DNA from: Aurifilum marmelostoma
Lineage: Eukaryota; Ascomycota; Sordariomycetes; Diaporthales; Cryphonectriaceae
Assembly: GCA_027559495.1 (NCBI GenBank)
Contig: JAMXSV010000016.1
Coordinates: 682,001 to 746,000, forward strand
Reading direction: 5' to 3'
DNA: 64,000 bases
Position 1 is the stretch's first letter. Every line of letters begins with the position of its first letter. Both the position numbers and the translations under genes were made by a program. This document shows, piece by piece, positions 1 through 11,300 of this stretch. The notes beneath the pieces were generated by a model. The model was not told the origin of the DNA, made no database searches, and was given only the letters and a program-made list of their open reading frames with translations.

Positions 1-1491
1 CGAGCCCGGTAGGTTCTTTTTTTGAAATTAATTTGACTCGTTGTTATGTCATTACCAAGAAGATGATCCCTTACTGACTGAAAATCTTAAAAATTTGAAG
101 GATCTCGCGTGGACAGGCTGGAAAAACTCAGGCAAGGGACAGACACTGAGTCGTTTTGGATTCGATCAATTTGTGAAGCTAAAGAGCTATCACCTGAAAG
201 ATTACCCCAAATAACTGAGCTGAGACTAAGGGGCGGCGCTGAAGCTGCTGGTGAAGCAAGGGGTGGCCGCAACCGGAAGCTGAAGACCAAACCGCAGCGG
301 ACGAGCTGCAACACACTCATGTCGTATCTGTCCTCCCTTCGTCTACCTGATCGCCGTCCCAACGCGCTAGAAAATCAATTAAAGCAGGACGCGTTCCTCG
401 TGTCACTTTTGTGAAATGCATCCACGTTCCAGTGTCAGGTCGTTGGTGGCAGGTTGAGGGCTGCAGACGCGTCCGCCAGCCGTCGCCAGCATTCCAGAAA
501 TGCATCAAACATGTGCCCTCTCCCCCTCATCCCGGCACAACGCCAACGCCAGTCTAGATACCGATGATCCCTCGAGCAACTTGACCCAGACCCAGCCATC
601 GGTTTGCCTCTGGGCGGACCACGATGAGTGTCAAACACACCTTGCCATCCGTGGCATTTACATGCCTATCAATTCTTCTTTGTGCTCCGACTCCTCCTGA
701 CCATAAAGCTAATGAACTTTGATCTCTTGGTCGCTGCTCTGGACCCTCGATCTCGGTCTCTTCCCCGCGGGACGAGCCTCTTATCCCAGTCACTCCTTTG
801 TCTATTCGGTGCCTCATTGTAAGACCACTTCTTTGAACTCGTCCCTTGTGGTCGGTATAAAGTCGTCCGACCAGTACAACGCTTCATCCAGCGGGGCCTT
901 GGTTGTGTGAGGCGTTGCCAATCTTCGTCTCCTTCTCACCCTCTCTATATCTCACTTGAGACTCACCTGACCCTCTTTTGTGCCATTATTCCCAGGGCTT
1001 TCTTTCTGATGAGGTGCCAGACCATATCAAAAGCGCACCCCTTGGCTTGACGTTGTCGCCTCCTTCGTTCATTGCTTCATCTCCACTCTTTTACACGCGA
1101 CTTCCATCAACCTTCAGCCATTTTCCCAACGCTCAAATCAGCACACAACAGCATTTTGTTTACGAGTTCGCTGCTCCTTGGTCAAACCCAGCTTGAGAGC
1201 ATCCACCACGGTCGTTTCGCCCCGGTATCCCAAGTGTTGTCTCACTCCATTCTTTGTCGACTGTTTCCGTCCAGTCCGCAACCGTTCCAGCTATCCCGCC
1301 TAGAGCACAAGCACAGCCTAGCCTTGCCTACTGCTCAAACATATCAACACCACAGCATTCTTCAACAATTCCTTCTTTCCTTTTGATTTTTTTTCTTCTT
1401 TTTTTTTTCTGTTCCTTCGTTTTCTTCTCCTGTCGTGGAGATCTCTTTCATCTCTCAGCAACAGGTCACCATCGCCCGAGACTCAACCACG
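1..1491. other. Intergenic region and probable 5' leader
   Basis: I see no supported gene here. From about position 900 onward the plus strand is pyrimidine-rich (long CT/T tracts near 1380-1440), which is typical of the promoter and 5' untranslated leader of a fungal gene. It probably belongs to the small gene starting at 1492. Short open frames in this stretch have no recognisable content. Confidence 0.5.
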
Positions 1492-2345
1492 ATGGCTTGC
1501 GCATGTGTCGAGAAGCTGCAGTCTCTCTGCCTGCGCCTGAAGGTGGCCTGTCGTCACCGCTGCAGAGTCGGCAAATCGCAGAGGCGATCTATCAAGATTG
1601 TGAGTATTCAATTCAGTTCATCCTAGGCCTGACAGACAGAAGGCAACTCTAACATACCGATCTCTGTTTTCGCCAGTCCGATCCTTTCGACTTTAAGCAC
1701 ATCTCAGATGTGCCTGAGGGCCTGAACCAGGATGAGTATGTACCCTAAGCCCCGTCTATGTTCTGTTATTGCTCTCTTCACTTGCCCCTCAGCTTCTCCT
1801 CCAGAGAAGTCACCATCTAGTCCCACCAGCAGTTAGCTTCCTTGTTGCCTGCTCCCTTTTGTTCAACGCCGTTTGTAAACAAACGCTGAGCATATCCTCT
1901 CTCCTCCTCAAACGACTACAGACCACAGTCCGTCCGAGACACAAACTTACTCGTAACCCGCAGAATCAACGTCCTCCGCGAGAAGGCCGCCGCCAGCCGC
2001 ATGGTGGCCATCGAGGACCAACCCACCTCTCGACCCTGCTCCCGCAACGGCGACTACCATCACCCCTACCACACGGCCTTTGGACCCTTTGGCGGCACTC
2101 GTCCCCAGCCCCAGATCAAGTCCCGCGCCGGATACCGCGGCCTGGCGTCGTCGTCTGCGGCCAACGCGGGCCGTGGTCTTTCGTACGCGGCGCTGACCGA
2201 GTCTCGCCCTTCGATCACGCGGTCCTTTGCGGCCATGGACGACAATGCCACGGCTGGGTCGCTGTCGCCTACCAGCTCCATCGCCACGACCACGACGCTG
2301 AACTCGGCGGCTGGACGGCAGGAGATGAGGGGCCTTTCCATCTAG
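1492..2345 (+). CDS. Small cysteine-headed protein with CRIB-like motif
   Basis: The gene is best read as three exons, 1492-1599, 1677-1735 and 1964-2345, giving 182 aa. Donors are GTGAGT and GTATGT, acceptors are CAG, and all phases agree. The N-terminus is rich in Cys and basic residues (Cys 3, 5, 13, 20, 24), a pattern that could be palmitoylated. Residues 36-51, ISDPFDFKHISDVPEG, match the CRIB pattern (I-S-x-P-x-x-F-x-H-x-x-H-V-G) at I36, S37, P39, F42, H44 and V48. The second His is Asp and the final Gly is Pro. Intron 1 cuts exactly between I36 and S37. The rest is Ser/Thr/Ala-rich and looks disordered. CRIB motifs bind GTP-loaded Cdc42/Rac, so a small membrane-tethered effector or scaffold, like animal CDC42SE/SPEC proteins, is inferred. 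The exon model is solid; the function is a motif-level inference. Confidence 0.72.
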
Positions 2346-3402
2346 GATGGTCACTCGCTCGCTCCCTCCGTCCTGCACAACATGGTTTCTTGGGCATCCT
2401 TCAATCGCCTCAGGAAAAATGAAGTCCCGGGCTGCCCTTTCTCGAGGATATGGACGCCATTACCCTTTTTCCCTCTTCCATTTCTTTTGTCATGAGATTT
2501 GTGCATTTCCATCACCAGCCGTCGAAGTGCTATTGTATAATTAGCTGCCGGGAGAGCAGCATAATGAGTGCGCTGGACCAACAACCATCATCATCTCTTT
2601 TTTTTACTGCAACAATATCCAACAACGACGCCTGAAGGATTGAAAATGACACCCAAAAAAAAACACAACAAAGTCTTGCAAGGTGTTTCAGTATCATCAT
2701 CGTCATCATCACTATCATCGGAGTTCACCTATCATTACCAGCCGCAGACACACGGAGCTGTCTACAGTGTGTCTCTACGTCTTATTATTATTCTTCTATC
2801 ATTTCTACCATTGGCGCTTTGGAGGTGGTGACTGAATGGGACACCTGGAGAATCTGTCTGCTCTCGTCCTGATACTGGCTGTCAAAGGAGAGAGAGTGTG
2901 GATAGATAGGGATGGGAATACCCGGTTGTCTCTTGGGGGACAAGACTGGCTGGCTGGCTGGGTCTTTTGAAGTAGATTTCCCTTCATCATAATTGTATTA
3001 TTAGCATATTACGGAATTTCATCAGGTCTCTGGCAAGTGGGATGGCAGCAAAGCAAGACACTGGCTGAAAAGGTGTCATTGTCCTGAGAGAGGAGAGACA
3101 CCAACAACAATAAGCAGATTATTCTTAATGAGATTTCGCTTTCAACGCGACCATCCTTGTGGTGCTTTTCTGCCTGGTTTGGACTTTTCCAGCCGCTGTT
3201 CGCTCTTGTTTGGGTCTATACATGCTACCTGCTACTTACCGCGTGCTGTACTTGGGTAGTGGTGGTATACGAAGTTTATATAAAGTAACTTTTGATTGAT
3301 ATGCAGACTCATGGGTTCCCGCCATCATTAGAGAAAAGGTTCAGTCTGGATCGATATGCCAAAGATAAATCAAGACAGGAAAAGGACGTGCGAGCGAACA
3401 TC
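2346..3402. other. Intergenic, convergent 3' regions
   Basis: This lies between the convergent CRIB-like gene and ERG8. It contains an imperfect TCATCATCGTCATCATCACT-type microsatellite near 2694-2717 and AT-rich sequence with TATATAAA near 3276-3283. I find no gene. It probably holds both 3' untranslated regions. Confidence 0.5.
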
Positions 3403-5008
3403 TCAAGCGAGCCAGCCCTCAAACGCGCTCAACTCCTCCGTCCTCACGCCCTCCAGCTCACCCCTCACGCTCAGCAGCTTGACCTTGGCCTCCTTCTTGT
3501 TCGCCGACCACTCCTCCAGGAACGCCTCAACCCTCCTGGCCGTCTCTTCATCATCCCTCACCAGCACCGCCACCGCATCAAACCCGCCAGCTCCAGGTAC
3601 CACGCCACCAAACACCCCTTCGACCCCGCCCAGCGCATCAATTAGCTCCGTCTGGCTATCCGGCTCGATGGGCACGCCGCTGTCGTCGCCCATCTTCTTG
3701 ACCAGCTCCCGGCTCCTCCGCAGGGCCTGCGGCAGCTCGTCCACCTTGCCCCCGGCCAGCACCCCGGCCAGCGCCTCGTTCCTGCGCTGTAGCTCAGCCC
3801 ACAGATCTTTCGAGCCGGCCGGTTCCTTGTCACGCCACGCGTTGACCGCCTTCACCATGCCGACCGTCTGGCTCCCGCACTCGACGTCGACCATCCTCAT
3901 AGCCACGCCCGGGGGCAAGGTGACGGCGTCCTTCCTGACCTCCGTGTCCCAGGGCGGGCCGGCCACGACCTCCTCCAGCCTTGTCGCAAAGTGCGGCTCA
4001 CCGGGGCTGGGCACGGCATCTAGCACGGCTGGGGAGAAGCGGCGGTACAGACAGCTCCCGTAGACGGCGGCGGCGACGTCGAAGCCGCTGCCGATCTTGC
4101 CCTGGGCGCGGCAGTGGGCGGTCTGCGCGAGGTTGTGCAGGACGGCGCGGCCGCGGTCCGTGGACAGGTCGAGGCGGTTGGGCGGCAGGTAGTGGGAGAG
4201 CAGGGCGGCGGTCAGGGCGGTGACCAGGGCGGCCGAGGAGCCCAGGCCTGTCTTCTTGGCGAGGTGGAGCGGGGTCTGGAAGTGAATGAAGCGAGATCCG
4301 GGAGGAGATGCGTGGTGCTGCTGCTGCTGTTCTCCTCCTGCGGTGGCGGAGGATGAAGAGGAGGATGAGGGTGGCGACGGGGCTGAGTAGTAGGACGAGT
4401 CAGCCAGGATGGTGAGGCGGGCGGGCTGCATGCTGTGAGAGGCTCGCTGGTGGGCGGCGCGAGAGATGTAGGTCAGGGCGTAGGAGAGGGTGGTCTCGAT
4501 GAAGGGGTTGGCGTTGATTGATGCCGAGCCGCTGGGAAGAGGATATGTGTCAGCTTTCAGTGAGTGAGTGAGTCTTGCAGCAGCGAGGATGAGTGAGTGA
4601 GTGCTCAAACAGCACCAGCAGCAGCACCACCGCTCCTCGACGACTGGGTAAGGCTAATGAACAAGAAGCACAGTAATTGAGGGGCAACATCTCTACATTC
4701 TCATGCTATGAATGCAAGACTCTTCTCATCACTTACACCTGTAGCTGTGTGACGGTGATGCCACCGTCTTCAGGGGCTAGGTGATAGCCATACCGCCACG
4801 CCCCGCCCACAAACTGAGGACTCTCGACGACAATCTCGCTCAGCTGGATGCCCTTCATGGTGGGGATGCCCTGGGCCACGACATTGATGCGGGCGTCGAG
4901 TCCAAAGACGAGTCCCGTGTAGTCGCGGTCCGTGACAAGATACCCGCCGGCGAGGAGCACCTTGCCTGGGGCGGAGACGGCAGTCGTTGGGTTTTCGGAG
5001 CCAGTCAT
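3403..5008 (-). CDS. erg8: Phosphomevalonate kinase
   Basis: Two exons, complement(4737..5008) and complement(3403..4531), give 466 aa, the usual size for fungal ERG8. The donor is GTAAGT, the acceptor CCCAG, and the split Val codon restores the frame. The enzyme phosphorylates mevalonate-5-phosphate to the diphosphate in the cytosolic mevalonate pathway to sterols and isoprenoids. GHMP-kinase signatures are visible. SAPGKVLLAGGY (residues 12-23) is the N-terminal motif, and GLGSSAA (186-192) is the ATP-binding glycine/serine loop. The stretch NANPFIETTLSYALTYI is typical of ERG8. A Ser/Gln-rich insertion at about 140-168 is probably a surface loop. The frame stays open 13 codons upstream of the chosen ATG without another ATG, so 5008 is the start. 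Its 3' end faces the CRIB-like gene. Confidence 0.93.
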
Positions 5009-5585
5009 TTTTGGTGTGGTTTTGCTGCCTCCTGGCTTCTGGTCCAAGTTTAGAATCCGTATTGGTGTGGACGAGTCTGTTTTGTATCGAGTGTGTGGAG
5101 ATGAATATGTAGAGCAGCAACCAGTCAGTCAACTGAGGGCACCCGTGATGTGAGGAAGAGTCGGTGGATCATCCGGCGAGGGTGGGTTCTCGAAAAAGGA
5201 GGCAGAAGACAACCAACCTCTCCACCAGCGCCCTGCGACCAATCAACCCTGTGTGAGGCAGAGATGAGGAGGAGGAGGAGTGAAAGCCACGATGCCTTCA
5301 ATGACGACAGTCTTCGACGATCCTCGGAGATTTAAAGATAGAAACATGGGGATGGAGGGGTCGACGATCTTCAGGCGCAAGGCGTTGGGTGAGGCTGCTG
5401 GAGGGGTCTCCCAAGGCTCCCCTCGATGCGGGGCACAGCCAAGCTCCATCCTGGGCTCTGATTCGCGGGGGTAGCTGCTGGAGCTTCCCTAGCTGCCCCT
5501 GACGACCCCAACAGCCAGCGCCTGTACATAGTAGGCAGTGGTGTGGTAGAGAGTTGAACCAGGTCACCAGAGAAGGAGAGGGGAA

Positions 5586-5617
<32 letters not shown>

Positions 5618-8133
5618 CCGAGGCTCATCAAATGTGTTACACAGCAACTGAAATTGAGTGCAGTATTTTGGGGGGGGCCCATCTGGTGATCAGGCCATGC
5701 GACAAGCTTCTATTCTGTAACTACTCAGATAATTTATCAGAAGTTGCGCCTACCATTGGAAGGGCCCAACAGGTTCATTGGAAGGATCCTTAAAAGTGTG
5801 GGTTGAGTACAAGCCGATCAAGCAGAGCACAATGAAAAGAAAGAACAAGAAGAAAATAAAAAAAAGAAAGTCTCGACTGAAAAGTCATGACACCTTTGCA
5901 AAGCAAAATTCCACCAAGGCGCCACAGCTTGTTCGCTCTGACATGTGCCTGATCAGAAAACACCAACTACACAATCAGACGGAGATGATCTGATAAGATC
6001 AAAAGGAAGCACACCCCCCTCCGGGACCGAGACCAGCTTGGTTCGGGTCCACGACAACAGATCTCAAAAGGTAATCGGACCTCTTGTCGAGATCCAATCG
6101 TGGCCCCGCCCAAAAACAACGAGCACTTCCGGACATACTGCTCGGCCTCGGGCTCGGGGACGGTCTGTTGCAGGAGGTGCTCGGGTCAGCCGGGCAGACT
6201 TGAACGCCGGGTCTGTCCGCCTAGCATGCATCCTCCATGCATCCCTCCATCTCGGAATCTCAAAGAGTCCAAAGCGAGAAATTGTCGTTGCATGGCCCAT
6301 GTGACACCCCAGATTTTGCAATCCATCATCAGTGATCTACCATCCTGCATGGTTGCGTGGGGTTCTGGTGGGTGATGATTTGCAGTCTTGTTGACCTCAC
6401 CATCTCCGTCAGCCTGAAATGTCTCCAAGTGCTTGCTGCTCAATTCTGGAGTGGATTGGTATCCCCCTGGCACGCCATACTGAAGGCTCTGTGTCGCCTC
6501 TTGCTGGTGTGCCACAGTAATGGCAGTTCATTCTGTGGCTCACACGACAGCCACCTCGAAAATGCCGAGTCTCCACATCAACCAACGACTAACTCGCCCC
6601 CAGACACACGACACACACATGCACACACACACACATTCCAGTGACAGGCAGGCTCGCACCCTTCACAGCTTGGCTTCCGGCTTCTCCCACGCCCTGTAAG
6701 CAAGGGCAGCCAATCGGAGCGCAGCCATCTCAGTGTTGACGCTCTTCCCTCTCTCTACCACGTTAGCCTGCGCCAGAGCCCTGGGAACAAAAAGCGATGG
6801 ATGGTCAGGATTACCCATGCCACGAGATGAGATTTTATGCCGGCTTCTTTTCTTCGCTAGGAGCCCAAAGCCCGGGGAAGACGCGCTAATAATGCGCCCA
6901 GCCCATCCGAGCTTTCCGCTGACCACTGGGAATCCTGCTTATAGTGTACTATGATCGACCATGCATCGTACAAGTATTTTGACTTTCAAATGCCCTGTTC
7001 TGCCCCGGATTTTGCGCAGGCAGACCTGGCAAGGTTCGGTGACTGGGAGGGCACATTGTAGTCGTCATCGCTCTCACCCCTCCGAACACTGGTGTGGCAG
7101 CCTGTCATAATCCTGAAGGGGCCACTGTTTCCTGATCAAGCTCGTCTAGGCATCGCTTAGGGGAGGCGCAGGCTGCATCATAGACAACATACCGGTACGA
7201 ACAACGAGTTGCTTGGGTGGTGGGCCTTGCAGGACGAGGATCGTCCCTGGACCGGATGGACGACGACAGCATCATACAAGTAGTACAGTCATACAGTAGT
7301 CGGATACTATGACATTCTGTGAGCGTTTTGTCAGCCCGCTGTTTGTGCGGCTCCATATTTGAACGGGTGGGTGAAAATTTGACACCAAAGCTATCCACAT
7401 GACTAGTAATGTAGAACAGCAGCGACGGCTGTGGATGGAAATAGAATCTCGTCGATCTAATACCAGGTAGCAATATTGTCGAGCGTCTTGTCAATTCAAT
7501 CAATCGCCCTTATTTTATCTGGTCGAGGGCATTTGCCCTGCTTGCTGGGGGATTGAATCCCTCCGGGGCTACTTGCCATTTTCTGACGTTTTAACAATGC
7601 ACAGTGGTAGGCAGTACTACACCAACACTACAACAGCAGGCTCCTCCAAAAGTCCCCTGTAAATTCAGGGCCCTAGACGAGGTCCCTAGCCTGTACCTGC
7701 CTGTACTATGTAGAAGCCCCCATAGGGGTGGCTGACGTTATAGTGCCTCTGTAGCTGCCTCCCCCAAACTCTGCTTCCCGGTATTTCACGCAGAACCAAT
7801 CAGAGGCCCTGCTTTGGCCCGAGGACCCCCCACTGTCTGGCATAGTGCCGCAAGCTAAGTCCGCTGAGTTCGGCCCTCTATGTCCGCTGGACTGTAACAC
7901 TGCCAGACAGGCCTCCTCAGGCCCAGCAGGACCCGTGAACTCCATCCGTCGCCCCCCATCCCTCTCCCGATCCGCAAAATCAATATCAACTCCAAATTTC
8001 TCTGCCGCACTCTTTCCCTTCCGCCCCTTCCCACTGCTTTCTTCTTCCACCTATTTTTTTTATTTTCCTTTTCCAAGGACACGCCTACTTCACCTTGAAT
8101 CGCGCGTTTGTTTGACGGCTTCACTGTCGTCAA
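5009..8133. other. Long intergenic region
   Basis: About 3.1 kb separate the divergent ERG8 and PPR genes. I see no supported gene. An A-rich tract (A21-G-A12) lies at 5584-5617 and an A/G-rich stretch at about 5830-5875. A CA-rich microsatellite is near 6604-6638. A CCAAT box (7796-7800) lies upstream of the PPR gene and could bind the HAP complex, but its distance to the ATG is about 570 bp. Longer open frames, for example on the minus strand at 7105-7503, have no protein-like content. Confidence 0.5.
5584..5617. repeat. Poly-A tract
   Basis: A21-G-A12 in the intergenic region between ERG8 and the PPR gene. Simple homopolymer, likely length-variable. Confidence 0.8.
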
Positions 8134-8371
8134 ATGAACCTGCAATTGCGCATTCCCCTTTCTTTACGTGTAAGTTGTCTGACTCATCCTTTTTGGTTCG
8201 ATGACGCTCGCTGTGTTCGCCTCCGCCCCGAAAATTTGCTGCACGTCCCTGCCCTCCATCGTGTCGTGCTTTGCGCCTCACTTGTTTCTCAATGGATCGC
8301 TCCAACATTTTCCCTTATTAACTTGACATTGACAATTTCTATAGTACCCCCCACCGAAAGGCTTCAGCTAA
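8134..8371 (+). promoter_or_regulatory. 5' leader of the PPR gene with probable intron and short uORF
   Basis: The leader contains a good candidate intron at 8170-8344: donor GTAAGT, an internal TTGACATTGAC branch-like sequence, and acceptor CTATAG. Splicing would fuse an upstream ATG at 8134 to a short frame that stops just before the main ATG (TAA at 8369-8371). This gives a 20-codon upstream ORF. That would be expected to lower translation of the PPR gene or make it conditional. The intron is read from sequence signals only. Confidence 0.45.
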
Positions 8372-11300
8372 ATGCCTGGGTCCATCTACAACAACCTATA
8401 CGCGAGCTTTATCCGTTCTGGATTCACAAAGTCCTTCACCCACGGCTACGCACAGTCTGTCGTAGCTGCCACCCACCCTCATGTTCTAAACTCGCAGAAC
8501 CGGCCGTCATTTGCGGCCAGGAAGCGCCAGACAAGCAGCCGACTTAGCCGCCTCCAGCAGTTCCAGAGCGCATTCCACACCAGCTCCCACCATTCGGCCG
8601 GTCTCCCCGTCGAGCACCGCCATGAGAAGCTCAGCACCAACCATGGAGGGCTAGACGCCTACTTCGAGACCCTACAGAAGAAGGAGGCTGCCGAGAAGGC
8701 TGAGGGCGAGGCCGAGGAGGAGTGGGTCCAGTACCAGTTCCCCAACCGCATCGAGTGGAAGCCATCTCCGGCTGCCATCCTGCTGGGACCTGATGGGACA
8801 GTACTTGAGACCGCCGCGGAGGCAGCTGAGGATGGCGTGAGGAGTGATTCTGGTCTCCTCTCGGAGGACCAACAGGCAGCTCTGGCTCAGGTGGATGCTG
8901 CTCTCGAGAAGGAAATCGATGCAGCCCGCAGCGATGAGGGCCTGGTGCACGGGAACAACGCGCAGAAGGCATCGCTTTCAGACGTACCATCACAACTCGC
9001 CGAGACGGCCAGCGCACCCGCTACGCCTATATCACGAGCCCGGACGCCCGAGAGCGTTGCCCGATCCGCCACCCCGCGAGTCGACCCTCAGGCACAGAGC
9101 TATGCCGACCACCTCACAAAGCTCTCCGAGACGGGTCGTTATGCTGAGATACCGGCTGTCTTCGAGGCTATGCTCGTGGCCAGCATCCAGCCGCTTGCGA
9201 CTTCGTACAATGCCCTTCTCATGGCTGCCATCCACCTGCCGTCCGAGAAGATCGAGATCGTCTCCAAGGCCCTCGACGTTTACGCCGATATGATGCGGCG
9301 CAAGGTCAAGCCCGACAGTGACACGTACAACATCCTCGTCGGTCTTCTGGCGGCCCGGTCTCTTGAGGTGTCTTCGCTCAAGAAGAGACTCGAGGACAAG
9401 CGTGTTCGGTACGGAGGCATGGACGAGCCCGGCAAGTTCATGCTCGCCTCGACCGAGCTCGAGCACGCGATCCTCTGTGAGGATGACCGGTTGGACCTGG
9501 CCATGAAGCTATTCAAGGCCTCGGTCACCTCGCAGAGCGACGCGTTCGCTGCCGAGACGTACCACCAGCTCATCTCGGCATGTGCCCAGTCTGGGCGTGT
9601 CAACGACATGCTCTCGCTCTATGAGCACATGGAGATGAACAAGGCCACGCCCTTTGCCGCCATCTTCCCAGCGATGATCACGGCCTTTGCCAACTGCGGA
9701 GACCTCGTCAGCGCCGTGGAATGCTACAACGAGTACAGGACTCTCGCCATCGCGCACGACAAGGGCGAGGCAACACTGCATGACCGCCTTGATTCCCAGG
9801 TCTACGCCTCGGTTATCAATGCATACGTCATCTCGGACAAGTTGGATGGTGCCATGAAGTTCTATAAGAAGATCGTGCAGGAGTACGAGGTCCGAGCCTC
9901 TGAGATCAAGGATGCTATCATCAGCCTTGGCTTCGTCAAGGGCTTTGAGCACCGTGGCATCTACCAGGAGGCTCTCCGCTGGGCACAGGCTATCGAGGAT
10001 GAGTCGCGATCCCAGGCCATGGCTGAACTGGCAGTCATTGCTGCTGACAGCGGTGACAAGCCCACGGCTGTGGCTGCCTTTGGCAGCATTTCGGCCAAGT
10101 ATGGCGACGTTGCCGCACCTGCAATGGCTCTTCTGGCGATGAGTGTCCGCGGCGGAGACGTCACGGAAGCTTGGCGGTACTGGCAGGTCCTGAGCAGCCC
10201 TGACATGGCTGTCGGGGCCTCTTTCATCGAGCCCACAGCCATGTTCGCCGTTGCTCTGATCGGCTCAGGCCAGGTCGCTGAGGGCCTGAAAGAGTCAGAC
10301 TTCATGTTCCAGCGCATCCGCCAATCTAGCCCCAACGATGCGCATCTGGCATCCGAGGTCGAGGAGGGTGTTGACTTCGTGGCACGCTACATGAGCTCTC
10401 GCGGCATAGCAGACCCTCGGGAGATGGCATCACAGACATCGGCTCCCACACCAACTTTTGCCACTTCGCCATACGACTCAACCGGTTCCGTGTCAAGCTT
10501 TGAGGATACTTTCGACCCGTACGCGCACAACACTGACTTCAGGGGCTCGTCTCTAATCTCGGACGAGCTCGAGGGTGCTCATGGTCGAAAGGGGTCTCGG
10601 CTCAACGACGCTCTCACTCGCTTCCGCAACATGCGTCGTGCCGGTCGCCACCCACGATACATCACATACGCCAAGCTCATCTCAGCTGCGGCGCGCGAGG
10701 GCAAGATGGATCTCTGCCACGATATCCTCAACATGGCCCGTACTGATGTCCCTCTGATGCCTCAATATGCTGTGGTCTGCTACGGCTGGTCCTCGATTCT
10801 GGATGCTATGGTTGGCGCGTGCCTGAGCCTCGGCCACCGAGCCCACGCCGAGCAGTTCCACCAGGAGCTGCTGGACATGGGTGCCACGCCTTCCGCCAAC
10901 ACATATGGTCTGTACATCACCACGCTCAAGGAATCCACAAAGACTTTTGACGAGGCTTCCGAGGCTGTCAAGATCTTCCACCGCGCCAAGTCCGAGGGTG
11001 TCGAGCCCAGCTCCTTCCTGTACAACGCTCTGATCGGCAAGCTGGGCAAGGCCCGTCGCATTGACGACTGTCTTTTCTACTTTGCCGAGATGCGCGCTCT
11101 GGGCATCAAACCCACGTCTGTCACCTACGGCACAATCGTCAACGCCCTCTGCCGGGTGTCGGACGAGAAGTTTGCGGAGGAGCTCTTCGACGAGATGGAG
11201 TCCATGCCCAACTACAAGGCCCGGCCTGCCCCTTACAACAGCATGATGCAGTTCTTCCTGACCACCAAGCGCGACAAGTCCAAGGTCCTGGCTTATTATG

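Noticed and set aside
7105..7503. A 132-codon minus-strand frame upstream of the PPR gene
   Set aside because: Composition is random-like and no motif is visible.
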